DNA of 37,394 nt from an uncultured Oscillospiraceae bacterium. Lineage in GTDB: Bacteria > Bacillota > Clostridia > Oscillospirales > Oscillospiraceae. The translations under genes were made by a program, and so were the position numbers. The DNA is taken from NCBI GenBank assembly GCA_947169975.1, contig CAMVRT010000018.1, positions 1-37,394 of the forward strand. Reading direction: 5' to 3'. The first letter of the stretch is position 1, and the number at the start of each line of letters is the position of its first letter. The notes under the pieces were generated by a model. It ran no database searches. It worked only from the letters and a program-made list of their open reading frames with translations, and was not told the origin of the DNA. Of this stretch, positions 14,781-23,225 are shown in pieces.

Positions 14781-16520
14781 TCATTCCTCAACGATCACGA
14801 TACGCCCCTGGCCGGAGAGGTCTTCATATTCCTCGCCGATCACACCGCCAAGGGTATCCGTGATGTAGTCGATCAGCACCTGATTATCCAGCTTCACACA
14901 ATCCTGAAGCAGCGTGGCGCCGTCAAACATGGTATAACCGTCGCCTCCCTCCAGCAGCATATAGTTGTGGCTGGCCAGGGTGTAGGTCCTGTTGGGGTCA
15001 ATGGGCTCGCCGTTGACCAGGACATTCTTCACACGGCGCTCACCCTCAATGCCGGCGAACAAGCCGTTTTCATCGGAAACACAGGGGGATTCGATGTAGC
15101 TGTGAATCTCATAACTGAGGCCGGAGACCTGCAGAAAACCGCCGGTTTCGCTGGGAACCGCCCGGGAGCCCCATTCCAGAGCGTCCAGGATCTGCTGCCC
15201 GGTCACCTCCACCACACACAGAGAATTGCCGAAGGGATGAACGCTGAGAATGCTGCGCAAAGTGATGTCGCCCGCCTCAATATTGGCGCGGATGCCGCCG
15301 CCGTTGACGAAGGCGATGTCCGCTCCGGACTGGTCCCGAAATGCATCGGCACACAGGTCACCCAGATTGGTTTCCGCCCGCCTGACCATACGGATGGGCC
15401 GGCCGTTGGTGTCCACCTCCACAGGATCGTTGACGGTGAGCTCCACCATCGTGCCGGCTACCACCTCATTCAGTTTTTCATCCAGCGTATCGGTGGCTTT
15501 CGCCACTGCGCGGGACATCTCATTGTCTATCCCCAGCAGCGCAGGAGCTGCCACATTGTTGTTCCAGGTATAAAGCCCGGTGCTGAGCTCGCCATCCGCC
15601 GTAATGCGGCACCAGCCGATGCATGCCAGCTTCGTTCCGCAGGCGGAGCGAAGGACATCCTCTCCGGACTTGTTTTTCACAACAACCTGATCGGTGTCGT
15701 GGCTGTGTCCGTCCAGAAAAACATCAATCCCACTGGTATGGGAGATCACATCGTCGTAGGTCCAGGGAAGGCACGCCGCCTCGTTGCCAATGTGTCCCAT
15801 GACCACCACATAGTCGGCTCCCTCGGCCCGGGCGGAGTCCACAGCGGACTGCACCGCACGATATACTCTCTCTCCCGTCTCATCCTGGAAAAAGCCGTAG
15901 ACAAATTCATGATTCTCGTCCATGAAATAGGCAGGCGTAGAGGACGTAAGGGTCTTGGGCGTGGTCACACCCACAAAGGCCACCTTTTTCCCCGCCAGCT
16001 CCCGGATCACATACGGCTCAAAGACCAGCTCGCCGTTGTGATTGAAGTTGCAGCTGATATAGGAAAACTTCGCCTTCTCCGCCAGAGCGAGAAACTGCTC
16101 CATTCCGTAGTCGAACTCGTGGTTGCCGGGAATGGCCACGCTGTACCCCATCTGATTCATCAGATCCACCAGCGCCTCGCCGCGGGTCATCGTGCCGATG
16201 GGCTCACCCTGGATGTTGTCTCCGTCATCTACAAGAATGACGTCGTCCCCCTGAGCGATCAGAAAGTCCCGCACCTGCTGCAGGCCTGCATAGCCAAAGC
16301 CCTGATCGACGCCGCAGTGGACGTCGCTGGTGAAAAGAATGACGATATCCCCGGTTGTCTCCACTGGGGGATCTTCCCTCTCCGAGGGAGCTCCAGACCC
16401 GGAATCCGTCGCAGCCGGAGTCTGCGGACCGGTTCCCGCCCTCCCGGCAGAGCCGCAGGCTGTCAGAGAGAGCAACATCATCAGCGTCAGTAAAAGCACT
16501 GGGATTATTCTTCTTTGCAT
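14781..16520 (-). CDS. 5'-nucleotidase/UshA-type metallophosphatase lipoprotein
   Basis: 579 residues. An N-terminal lipoprotein signal ends in LSLTAC, so the mature protein is tethered outside the membrane after Cys22, followed by a Ser/Pro/Gly-rich linker. The metallophosphatase domain shows its metal motifs in order: FTSDVHCG, DDGDNIQG, PGNHEFDYG, MGHIGNE and LDGHSHD. The C-terminal 5'-nucleotidase domain has FVNGGGIRANIEAGDIT, SVHPFGNSL and HNYMLLEGGDGYTMF. It likely dephosphorylates extracellular nucleotides or releases nucleosides from UDP-sugars for uptake. TAAGGAGGAGG precedes the ATG. The leader from its probable promoter is long, about 210 bases. Confidence 0.94.
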   Translation of the reverse strand: MQRRIIPVLLLTLMMLLSLTACGSAGRAGTGPQTPAATDSGSGAPSEREDPPVETTGDIVILFTSDVHCGVDQGFGYAGLQQVRDFLIAQGDDVILVDDGDNIQGEPIGTMTRGEALVDLMNQMGYSVAIPGNHEFDYGMEQFLALAEKAKFSYISCNFNHNGELVFEPYVIRELAGKKVAFVGVTTPKTLTSSTPAYFMDENHEFVYGFFQDETGERVYRAVQSAVDSARAEGADYVVVMGHIGNEAACLPWTYDDVISHTSGIDVFLDGHSHDTDQVVVKNKSGEDVLRSACGTKLACIGWCRITADGELSTGLYTWNNNVAAPALLGIDNEMSRAVAKATDTLDEKLNEVVAGTMVELTVNDPVEVDTNGRPIRMVRRAETNLGDLCADAFRDQSGADIAFVNGGGIRANIEAGDITLRSILSVHPFGNSLCVVEVTGQQILDALEWGSRAVPSETGGFLQVSGLSYEIHSYIESPCVSDENGLFAGIEGERRVKNVLVNGEPIDPNRTYTLASHNYMLLEGGDGYTMFDGATLLQDCVKLDNQVLIDYITDTLGGVIGEEYEDLSGQGRIVIVEE

Positions 16521-16739
16521 GGCCTCCTCCTTATTGTTTTCCAGATAATAGTTACCGTGGTTTTTCCATCTTGTTCAGGTGCTTTTCCAGCAATACAGGC
16601 TTGCTGTCCATTCACCGAATCTCAAATCAGGAACACGTTGGTGCTGCCATCTTCTTCCCTCGGCGGCAAATCTCCATGTTCCCCCACCGCCCTCGTTTTG
16701 CGCTGCAGGACCATGTGGATCAGGCCAGGAGTTGTGCTG

Positions 16740-16768
16740 ATTTTAAAATTATTTTTGTATCATTTCAA
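16740..16768 (-). promoter_or_regulatory. Probable promoter for the 5'-nucleotidase gene
   Basis: On the minus strand: -35 TTGAAA (16763-16768), 17-base spacer, -10 TAAAAT (16740-16745), in an A/T-rich patch. It implies a 5' leader of about 210 bases before ATG 16520, in which I see no known riboswitch. Confidence 0.55.
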
Positions 16769-16782
16769 CGAAAATATTGGAT

Positions 16783-16950
16783 TTAATCTGGCCCAAAACT
16801 TACGCTTTGCGCCTCTTTTCGTAATGCCAGTTCGTTCAGCATGATTGCATTTGTTTCCTCTGGGCGTGTACGGCAGTACGCGGGACAAAACGCCTCACAA
16901 ATGATAAGGCAATGCCAATCGGCCCATGGTTCACGGATCTTGCCGCGCAT
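16783..16950 (-). CDS. Small cysteine-containing ORF divergent from spoVT (putative)
   Basis: 55 codons from ATG 16950, with a strong AGGAGG (16960-16965 on this strand) nine bases upstream, the best argument that it is translated. The product includes WHCLIICEAFCPAYCRTRP, with four cysteines in a short span, then a polar helix-like tail. No family is recognised. Its ribosome site lies in one arm of the hairpin that also holds the spoVT ribosome site. It could be a real small protein, or a by-product of the symmetric leader. Confidence 0.45.
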   Translation of the reverse strand: MRGKIREPWADWHCLIICEAFCPAYCRTRPEETNAIMLNELALRKEAQSVSFGPD

Positions 16951-16959
16951 AACAAAACG

Positions 16960-17010
16960 CCTCCTGCAAATACTATCAGAGACAACCGATAGAAATGCAG
17001 GAGGTTTTTG
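16960..17010. promoter_or_regulatory. Hairpin holding both divergent ribosome sites; possible attenuator
   Basis: Nine-base arms CCTCCTGCA (16960-16968) and TGCAGGAGG (16996-17004), with inner arms CTATC (16973-16977) and GATAG (16988-16992) around a ten-base loop. The right arm is the spoVT ribosome site, nine bases from ATG 17014; the left arm, read on the other strand, is the ribosome site of the small ORF, nine bases from ATG 16950. A T-run (17005-17009) follows the stem, so a plus-strand transcript coming from upstream could terminate here. Confidence 0.65.
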
Positions 17011-17013
17011 TAT

Positions 17014-17553
17014 ATGAAAGCAACCGGAATCGTGCGCCGGATTGACGACCTGGGCCGGGTGGTCATCCCCAAGGAGATCCGCCGCACCATGCGTATCCGC
17101 GAGGGTGACCCGCTGGAGATTTACACCACACGGGATGGGGAGGTCATCTTCAAGAAATATTCCATGATCGGAGGTCTGGAGGACTTTGCCGCCCGTTTCT
17201 GTGATACCCTCAGTCACAGCACCTCTTTTACCGCCGCGGTGACGGATCGGGATTCCGTCATCGCCGTGGCAGGCAGCGGAAAGCGGGAACTGTTGGGTAA
17301 ACATCTTTCCGCGTCCATGGAGCAGATCATGGAGCAGCGCAGTATCTACAGTTATCAGGGGAACGGCCAGTCGATACCTGCCTGTGAAGGGATCGAAAAG
17401 TACACCGCCTCCGTGGCAGCTCCCATTCTTTGTCAAGGCGATGTGCTGGGACTGGTCCTCTTCCTCTCAAACGAGGACAAGGTGCCCGGTGAGGCCGAAC
17501 AGAAGCTGGCACAGACTGTGGCCGCTTTTCTGGGCCAACAGATGGAAGACTAA
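17014..17553 (+). CDS. spoVT: Stage V sporulation protein T
   Basis: 179 residues, matching the length of B. subtilis SpoVT. The N-terminal AbrB-type swapped-hairpin DNA-binding domain is nearly identical to the known one (MKATGIVRRIDDLGRVVIPK, then EIRRTMRIREGDPLEIY), followed by a GAF-like C-terminal domain (residues 60-179). SpoVT modulates forespore gene expression under sigma-G and affects spore germination properties. ATG 17014 is used because AGGAGG lies at 16999-17004; the TTG at 17008 is too close. The ribosome site sits in a hairpin arm. Presence supports a spore-forming lineage. Confidence 0.96.
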   Translation: MKATGIVRRIDDLGRVVIPKEIRRTMRIREGDPLEIYTTRDGEVIFKKYSMIGGLEDFAARFCDTLSHSTSFTAAVTDRDSVIAVAGSGKRELLGKHLSASMEQIMEQRSIYSYQGNGQSIPACEGIEKYTASVAAPILCQGDVLGLVLFLSNEDKVPGEAEQKLAQTVAAFLGQQMED

Positions 17554-17556
17554 CGT

Positions 17557-17592
17557 AAAAAAGGAACGGATCGTGAGATCCGTTCCTTTTTT
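17557..17592. terminator. Bidirectional intrinsic terminator
   Basis: Perfect 16-base arms (17557-17572 and 17577-17592) with a GTGA loop; core GGAACGGATC and its complement, A-run left and T-run right. Serves spoVT on the plus strand and the TPM gene operon ending at 17606 on the minus strand. Confidence 0.93.
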
Positions 17593-17605
17593 CATGATTT
17601 GATTG

Positions 17606-18649
17606 TTACCGCTTTCCGCCGCCGAAGCCGCCCCTTCCGAATCCGCCGGGCTTGGACGCCGGCTTGGCGGGGGTGGCAGGACGTGCGCCGGGCTTCTGGA
17701 CGGGCGGACGCGAGCTCTGCGTGTTCGCAGGCTGCGCGCCGGGCTTGTGGATGGGCGGGCGCGTCTGTTGTGAAGAACTGTGATACGTCCCGGAAGGTCG
17801 ATAGGTCTGGGATGGCCTGTGGTATGTGCCCGTCTGGGATGACACCACGGTTCTGGCGGGCCTTCCCCAGAAGATGGGATAATAGCTGACCCTGGTCATG
17901 GGATTCGCCGCTACGCGGCGCTGATAGCGGCCATAGCGAATGCGGTCGATGACGGCCCACACCAGGAAAATGCCGCCGATCAGGAGAATGACAAGCAGGA
18001 TATTCACACCGCTCCCGGTCTTGGCAGGCTTGTCGCTGCCCTCATCCCAACTCAAATCAGTGTTCTCATATCTGGGCTCATCCTTCCAGATCTTGTAGGA
18101 AGTGGGATAAAACGCATCTGCCGCACGGAAGAACTCCACAACCGCCTCGTCAAATTGCCCCTTGTAATAGGGGATATCCATTGCCGCGGTTAAAGCATTC
18201 TGGCCTACGTCCAATCCGATTGTTTCATGGACCGCATCTCCGTAGACCACATACCAGTACTCGTCTTTCACCAGTAGCAGGAGCATATCATACGCTCCGA
18301 GCCCCCACTTTTTCCCCAATGCCGTCGCATATTCTTCGCCGCCGGCGTTCTCCCCATTGCTCCAGCCCTTCAGCGTCGGAACGGTTGCCACCGCGACAAG
18401 ACCGCCATAGTCTTTGCTCCACTCGGCGTTCTTCTCCTCAATATAATTCTTGGTGTCGTCGGAGAGCATATGCGCGCTGTCATAAATACATATACCGTCA
18501 TACTTCACGTTCAGCAGTGCCGTGGGCTTTTTGGCCTCTTCTTTTTCCACAAAACCCGGCTTCCTGATCTGCCCGATAATGACGCCAACGATCACGGCCA
18601 GGATCAGAACGCCCACGGCCACGATAGGATTTTGAAATAGCTTCTTCAT
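17606..18649 (-). CDS. TPM-domain membrane protein
   Basis: 347 residues. An N-terminal helix (residues 8-27) anchors it; the TPM domain follows (YDSAHMLSDDTKNYIEEKN, then VAVATVPTLKG, EYATALGKKWGLG, DMLLLLVKDEYWYVVYGD). A second helix (GVNILLVILLIGGIFLVW, near 210-230) leads to a cytoplasmic tail rich in Tyr, Thr, Pro and Lys-Pro-Gly repeats (PPIHKPGAQP, PPVQKPGARP) and ending GGFGRGGFGGGKR. TPM proteins have been tied to phosphatase activity, photosystem repair and phage tolerance; function here is open. It lies last in the xpaC-telA operon, with GGAG ahead of its start. Confidence 0.87.
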   Translation of the reverse strand: MKKLFQNPIVAVGVLILAVIVGVIIGQIRKPGFVEKEEAKKPTALLNVKYDGICIYDSAHMLSDDTKNYIEEKNAEWSKDYGGLVAVATVPTLKGWSNGENAGGEEYATALGKKWGLGAYDMLLLLVKDEYWYVVYGDAVHETIGLDVGQNALTAAMDIPYYKGQFDEAVVEFFRAADAFYPTSYKIWKDEPRYENTDLSWDEGSDKPAKTGSGVNILLVILLIGGIFLVWAVIDRIRYGRYQRRVAANPMTRVSYYPIFWGRPARTVVSSQTGTYHRPSQTYRPSGTYHSSSQQTRPPIHKPGAQPANTQSSRPPVQKPGARPATPAKPASKPGGFGRGGFGGGKR

Positions 18650-18704
18650 CTTACGCTCCTTTCAAGGAGGAAATGGGGCAGCTTTGCCGCCGTGCGGCAT
18701 GAAC

Positions 18705-19868
18705 TCAGCCGCGCAGCTCCATCAGCTTCTGCTTCAGCTCGCCCTCAATGCGGCCCAGCTCGGCCTCGGCGGCCTTGCGCTTGGCGGCGCCCTCGCGCTG
18801 GATGTTCAGCACCTCGTCCAGGGTGGAGATCAGCTGCTGATTGGTGTGCTGCAGCGTCTCGATATCCACGATGGAGCGCTCGGCCTCCTTGGCGGTGGCG
18901 ATGGTGCCCATCTTCAGCTTGTCGGCGTTCTTCTTCAGCAGCTCATTGGTCATGTCGGTGACGGCATTCTGGGCAGCCGTGGCCTGACGGGCATGCTCCA
19001 TGCCCAGCGCCAGCACCATCTGGCTCTTCCACAGGGGGATGGTATTCACCAGAGAGGTCTGGATCTTCTCGATCATCAGAGTATCGTTGTTCTGCAGCAG
19101 ACGGGTCTGGGGGCCCATCTGGATGGACACCATTCTCGTCAGCTCCAGATCGTGGAGCTTCTTCTCAAAGCGGTTGCACAGATTCACATAGTCGTTGTAG
19201 GCCTGGGCGTCCTCGGCAAGGCCGCTCTTCTCGGCCTTCACGCGCAGCTCCTCCAGCTCGCCGGCACGGACTTCCGCCAGACGCTTCTTGCCGGCCAGGA
19301 TATACATGGTCAGTTCCTTGTAATACTTCAGGTTCAGCTCATACATCTGGTCGAACATGGCCACGTCCTTCATCAGTGTGATCTGATGGTTCTCCAGATT
19401 CTGGGCGATCTTGTCCACGTTGCCCTCGACCTTGGTATACTGGGCCTTCATGGTCTCCAGCTTGTTGCCGGCCTTCTTGAACAGGCCCAGAAAGCCCTTC
19501 TTCTCCTCTTCGCCGCCAAAGCCCTTCAGCTCCACCACCAGCTTGCTCAGATCCTCGCCGATCTCGCCCAGGTCCTTGTTGCGGACGTTATTCAGGGCGT
19601 TCTCGGAGAAGCTGGCCACGTTTTTCTGGGCAGCGGCGCCGTACTGCAGGATCATATTGCTGTCGCGGACGTCGATCTTGTGGGAGAATTCCTCAACGGC
19701 CTTCTTCTCCTCCTCGGTCAGCAGATCCTCATCCATATTGACCGGCTCGATCTTCTTCTCCTCAACCTGCGGCACCTGCGGCGCATCGGGGGTCAGCGTC
19801 AGGCTGGGCATCTCAACAGCGGTGGCAGTGGGTTCCAGGGTCAGCTCGGGGGTGTTGTTCTCAGTCAT
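18705..19868 (-). CDS. telA: TelA/YceH-type toxic anion resistance protein
   Basis: 387 residues of the TelA family, cytoplasmic and largely helical coiled coil. Family landmarks include LKGFGGEEEKKGFLGLFKKA, the membrane-remodelling-like segment MVSIQMGPQTRLLQNNDTLM and IPLWKSQMVLALG near residue 270. A disordered N-terminus rich in Thr, Pro and Glu occupies about the first 45 residues. Members are linked to tellurite, nisin and cell-envelope stress resistance. It follows xpaC by 45 bases and precedes the TPM gene by 55, all on one strand, the usual arrangement in Firmicutes. AAAGGA precedes the ATG. Confidence 0.93.
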   Translation of the reverse strand: MTENNTPELTLEPTATAVEMPSLTLTPDAPQVPQVEEKKIEPVNMDEDLLTEEEKKAVEEFSHKIDVRDSNMILQYGAAAQKNVASFSENALNNVRNKDLGEIGEDLSKLVVELKGFGGEEEKKGFLGLFKKAGNKLETMKAQYTKVEGNVDKIAQNLENHQITLMKDVAMFDQMYELNLKYYKELTMYILAGKKRLAEVRAGELEELRVKAEKSGLAEDAQAYNDYVNLCNRFEKKLHDLELTRMVSIQMGPQTRLLQNNDTLMIEKIQTSLVNTIPLWKSQMVLALGMEHARQATAAQNAVTDMTNELLKKNADKLKMGTIATAKEAERSIVDIETLQHTNQQLISTLDEVLNIQREGAAKRKAAEAELGRIEGELKQKLMELRG

Positions 19869-19913
19869 GATGATCGTTCCTTTCTTTGTCGAATATGGTA
19901 AACTTTTTGTTGC

Positions 19914-20633
19914 TTACAGCTGCAGGGTGATCCCATCACCCGTGTCATCCTCCGGCGAGGTCTCGGCGCTCTTCCCGGCTTGCTCTGCCTGGGTCTTGTG
20001 GAGCATATCCTCGCTGAAGCCCTCACGGGCCATCATGTTCTCCAGCACGGTGATGTCGGTGGAAATATCCAGCGCCTGATCCCCAAAGAGGCTGTCCAGC
20101 TGTTTTTCAAAGGCAGCCACGATGCTGTCCATAATACCTGCCACGCTCTCCTTGGTGGCGTTGATATTTTGGCCGTCCACTCCCTGTGAGGTCACACGGT
20201 CGTAGGCGTTCAGCAGCTTCAGGGTGGTGGGCAGATAGTAGCTCATGAACTTGCGGATCTGGGGGAGCTTCTTGGGCTCGGCCTTGACCTGCTCAAAGAT
20301 CCGCCCGGTGACGCTCTCCAACCGCACGATGTCGGCGCTGATCTTCTCGTCGGCAATGTTGTCATCCAGCCGCCGCATCTCCGCAAGGGCGGAGTGACCT
20401 TCCTTGAGCATCTGATCCAATTCATTATTGCCGGTGGTTTCCGGCTCGTCCGGAACCTCCTCCACCACGTCCTTGCAAAGAGCCTTGGCAATGAGGCCCA
20501 CCACCGCCGCGGCGATGGCGGCAATGATGAAGTGTCCGGGGAATCGATACAGGGGGAAGAACACGGCATACAGCACCCACGTTACAGCCGCCGCATAGAA
20601 AGGGATCATTGATTTGCGCACGATTGTCTTCAT
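19914..20633 (-). CDS. xpaC: XpaC-like protein (5-bromo-4-chloroindolyl phosphate hydrolysis family)
   Basis: 239 residues; ATG 20633 is chosen because CGGAGG lies seven bases upstream, the frame extending further only into the leader. Two membrane helices near the N-terminus (MIPFYAAAVTWVLYAVFF and HFIIAAIAAAVVGLIAKAL) are followed by a helical cytoplasmic domain with MLKEGHSALAEMRRLDDNI and LPQIRKFMSYYLPTTLKLL, the latter typical of XpaC. XpaC is regularly paired with TelA, and the pair is thought to act in envelope stress. First gene of a three-gene operon with a good promoter at 20685-20713. Confidence 0.9.
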   Translation of the reverse strand: MKTIVRKSMIPFYAAAVTWVLYAVFFPLYRFPGHFIIAAIAAAVVGLIAKALCKDVVEEVPDEPETTGNNELDQMLKEGHSALAEMRRLDDNIADEKISADIVRLESVTGRIFEQVKAEPKKLPQIRKFMSYYLPTTLKLLNAYDRVTSQGVDGQNINATKESVAGIMDSIVAAFEKQLDSLFGDQALDISTDITVLENMMAREGFSEDMLHKTQAEQAGKSAETSPEDDTGDGITLQL

Positions 20634-20684
20634 TGCGTCGCCTCCGATCACGGGCAAAGGCCCGATTTTTCCAATTCTGCCTTT

Positions 20685-20713
20685 ATTATATCCCAAGGAA
20701 CGGGATGGGTCAA
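20685..20713 (-). promoter_or_regulatory. Sigma-A promoter of the xpaC-telA-TPM operon
   Basis: Minus strand: -35 TTGACC (20708-20713), 17 bases, -10 TATAAT (20685-20690). A small GGGCCTTTGCCC hairpin (about 20651-20664) lies in the leader before the ribosome site. Confidence 0.85.
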
Positions 20714-20778
20714 GAAAAAGCGCCCGCCTTTTGTTGACTAAATTGTAAAAACTGTCGGTTTACCGTCCCTTGATCAGG

Positions 20779-20814
20779 CGATCCCGGAGGCAAATGTCTC
20801 CGGGATCGTTTTTT
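20779..20814. terminator. Hairpin after the MATE gene, T-run on the opposite strand
   Basis: Perfect 11-base arms CGATCCCGGAG (20779-20789) and CTCCGGGATCG (20798-20808) around an eight-base loop, then six T on the plus strand. The MATE gene is transcribed from the minus strand, where the hairpin is preceded by A-run and not followed by a U-run. It may still slow polymerase, or block antisense transcripts entering the MATE gene. Confidence 0.6.
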
Positions 20815-20815
20815 G

Positions 20816-22174
20816 TCAGTATAATACAGGTCTCGCCGCTTTCTCCCAGTCGATGCGGAGATAGCAGATGATAAAAATGACGCAGCTGCACATCCAGGTC
20901 AGGGGATAGGCGGTGAAAATCACAAGCATATCTTTGAAGTAACGCAGCATAACCGTGATATACGCCACGCGCAGCAGGCACCAGCAGCCCAGCATGGTGT
21001 ACATGGGGATTTTCGCCTTGCCCACGCCACGCATGACGGCGGAGATGCCGTGGGCCATGGCCAGAGCAAAGAAGAACAGGGCCTCCGTGTGGGCGGCCTG
21101 TGTGCCGATATCCACCACACTGGGATCATCGTTAAACAGCTTCACCGCATAGGGAGCCAGGCAGTAAATCAGCACGCCGATGATCTCCGCCAGCACGATG
21201 GAGCACAGCACACCGAAACGGGCGCCCTTTTTTGCCCGCTCGTAGTTGCCTGCGCCAAGGTTCTGGCCGATAAAGGTGGTCATTGCCATGCCGAAGGCGG
21301 TGATGGGCAGGAAGGCGAAGCCCTCCACCTTGCTGTATGCGCCCTGGCCGGCCATGACGGTATCGCCGAAGCTGTTGATATTACTCTGCACCACCACGTT
21401 GGCGATGGCGATGATGGAGTTCTGAAGGCCGGTGGGAATGCCCTGATTTGCTACCAGCCGCAGCTGGATCCGGTCGAACCGCACCCGGCGGAGATTCAGG
21501 CGGCAGGCGCCCTCCATGCGCATCAGACGGATACCGCACAGCACGGCGCTGAGCACCTGGCTGATGACCGTGGCGCCGGCCGCGCCGGCCACGCCCCAGC
21601 GAAATGCGCCTACGAACAGCAGATCCAGCGCGATATTGGTCACGGATGCGAAAATCAGAAACAGCAGCGGCGTGCGGCTGTCGCCGATGGCACGAAGAAT
21701 ACCGGTAAATGTGTTGTAGAGCACCGACGCCAGACTGCCGGCAAAGAAAATGCGGAAGTACAGTGTGGACAGGGGCAGCACGTTCTCGGGCGTACTCATC
21801 CAAATCAGGATCTGGGGGGTAAACAGCACACCCACCACTGTCAGCAGGATGCCGCACAGACAGCCGAAAGCCACATCCGTGTGGATGGCTGCCTCCAGAC
21901 GCTCATCGTCCTTGCCGCCAAACCAGCGGCTGATGATGACGCCGGCGCCCATGGTGAGGCCGATGAAAAAGGCGTTCATCATAAAGATCAGGTTGCCGCT
22001 GCTGGCCACAGCGGCCAGCGCCTCTTTTCCGGCGAAACGGCCCACCACAATACTGTCAAAGGTATTGTAAAACTGCTGGAACAGATTGCCCAGCAAAACC
22101 GGCACGGCAAATTTGACCATGTGGCGCCAGATGGAGCCCTGGGTCATATCTACCATGCGTGATGCGTCCTTCAC
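20816..22174 (-). CDS. MATE family multidrug efflux transporter
   Basis: 452 residues with twelve expected membrane helices in two related halves. Typical stretches: VPVLLGNLFQQFYNTFDSIV in helix 1, GLTMGAGVIISRWFGG, FTGILRAIGDSRTPLLF and, in the second half, GQNLGAGNYERAKKGARFG. MATE proteins export drugs and cationic metabolites using sodium or proton gradients. The start is GTG 22174, because AAGGAGG lies eight bases upstream and the promoter -10 falls within the longer frame (22246), which therefore cannot be the true start. No regulator is adjacent. Confidence 0.92.
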   Translation of the reverse strand: MKDASRMVDMTQGSIWRHMVKFAVPVLLGNLFQQFYNTFDSIVVGRFAGKEALAAVASSGNLIFMMNAFFIGLTMGAGVIISRWFGGKDDERLEAAIHTDVAFGCLCGILLTVVGVLFTPQILIWMSTPENVLPLSTLYFRIFFAGSLASVLYNTFTGILRAIGDSRTPLLFLIFASVTNIALDLLFVGAFRWGVAGAAGATVISQVLSAVLCGIRLMRMEGACRLNLRRVRFDRIQLRLVANQGIPTGLQNSIIAIANVVVQSNINSFGDTVMAGQGAYSKVEGFAFLPITAFGMAMTTFIGQNLGAGNYERAKKGARFGVLCSIVLAEIIGVLIYCLAPYAVKLFNDDPSVVDIGTQAAHTEALFFFALAMAHGISAVMRGVGKAKIPMYTMLGCWCLLRVAYITVMLRYFKDMLVIFTAYPLTWMCSCVIFIICYLRIDWEKAARPVLY

Positions 22175-22210
22175 TGCCGTCGCCTCCTTCTTCACAGCGT
22201 CGTAAGTTGC

Positions 22211-22240
22211 ATTATACCGCCGAAGATAGCGTGCGGTCAA
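22211..22240 (-). promoter_or_regulatory. Promoter of the MATE gene
   Basis: Minus strand: -35 TTGACC (22235-22240), 18 bases, -10 TATAAT (22211-22216), about 37 bases before the GTG start at 22174 with an AGGAGG between. Confidence 0.8.
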
Positions 22241-22304
22241 GTCCAAATAACGCAGATGCCCGACGTTCTCCTGCGCCTATCATGCAGTGGACAAATTCGA
22301 CATA

Positions 22305-22318
22305 TTATGATATCATAA
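22305..22318. promoter_or_regulatory. Perfect 14-bp palindrome upstream of mscS
   Basis: TTATGATATCATAA lies in the A/T-rich gap between the divergent MATE and mscS genes, just before TTATAAAT at 22320-22327, a possible -10 element of mscS. It could be an operator or simply part of the promoter. No clear -35 could be assigned. Confidence 0.4.
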
Positions 22319-22377
22319 CATTATAAATAATCGTCCGCTGCTCCGCGGGGTCGCCGACGAAACAAGGAGGTATCAGC

Positions 22378-23193
22378 ATGGATCAGTTCATCAAAAACGG
22401 CATCGACTTTGTCAGTACCTACGGCGGAAAAATCGTCCTCGCCATTTTGGTTCTGATTGTCGGTTACTTTGTTGTCAAGCTGCTGAACAAGGCGGCAGGA
22501 AAGGCGATCGACCGGACAAAGCTGGACGGAACGGTCAAGCTGCTGGCCAAAAAGGCCGTCAAGATCCTGCTCTGGGTTATCCTTATTATCAGCGTCATCG
22601 AGATCCTGGGCGTGTCCATGTCCAGCGTGGTGGCCATTCTCGCCTCCTGCGGTCTGGCGGTGGGCCTTGCGCTGCAGGGCGCGCTGAGCAATCTGGCCGG
22701 CGGCCTGATGATCCTCATCTTCAAGCCCTTCAAGATCGGCGACTATGTGGAATCCGCCGGCTCTGAGGGCACCGTGAAGGATATCAGTATCTTCTACACC
22801 ACGCTGATGACGCTGGACAACAAGAAGGTTCTGGTGCCCAACGGGGATCTGATGAACGCCACCGTCACCAACTTCTCGGCGGAGGAGCTGCGCCGGGTGG
22901 ATCAGGAATTCAAGATCACCAACGACATTGACGCCGAGCTGGTGAAGAAGGTGCTGCTCACCGCCGCAGCGAACACCGACGGCGTGCTGACGGAGCCCAC
23001 GCCCTTTGCCCGCATGACCGCCGTGGACGACGACACCTACATTTTCACCGTCCGTGCCTGGTGCAAAACCGCCCAGTATTGGGATGTCTATTATGATATG
23101 CTGGAGAATTGCAGCAAGGCTCTCAGCGACAACGGCATCGACGATCCCGAGGAGCGTATCGCCGTCCGGCTCGTGAAGGACGACGGGGAATAA
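22378..23193 (+). CDS. mscS: Small-conductance mechanosensitive channel MscS
   Basis: 271 residues, close to E. coli MscS. Three N-terminal helices are followed by the pore-lining TM3 (SSVVAILASCGLAVGLALQG, then ALSNLAGGLMI), rich in alternating Gly and Ala. The beta domain follows with FKIGDYVE, SEGTVKDISIFYTTLMTLDN and VPNGDLMNATVTNFS, all family marks. It opens under membrane tension to release solutes during hypo-osmotic shock. AAGGAGG precedes ATG 22378. The M42 peptidase gene begins 32 bases downstream on the same strand. Confidence 0.96.
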   Translation: MDQFIKNGIDFVSTYGGKIVLAILVLIVGYFVVKLLNKAAGKAIDRTKLDGTVKLLAKKAVKILLWVILIISVIEILGVSMSSVVAILASCGLAVGLALQGALSNLAGGLMILIFKPFKIGDYVESAGSEGTVKDISIFYTTLMTLDNKKVLVPNGDLMNATVTNFSAEELRRVDQEFKITNDIDAELVKKVLLTAAANTDGVLTEPTPFARMTAVDDDTYIFTVRAWCKTAQYWDVYYDMLENCSKALSDNGIDDPEERIAVRLVKDDGE

Positions 23194-23225
23194 AGCAGCG
23201 ACAGACAAATATTCAGGAGGAAATT

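Noticed and set aside
22246-22246. Upstream start for the MATE gene at 22246
   Set aside because: The promoter -10 (22211-22216) lies downstream of it, so the message begins inside that frame; GTG 22174 has a strong AGGAGG.
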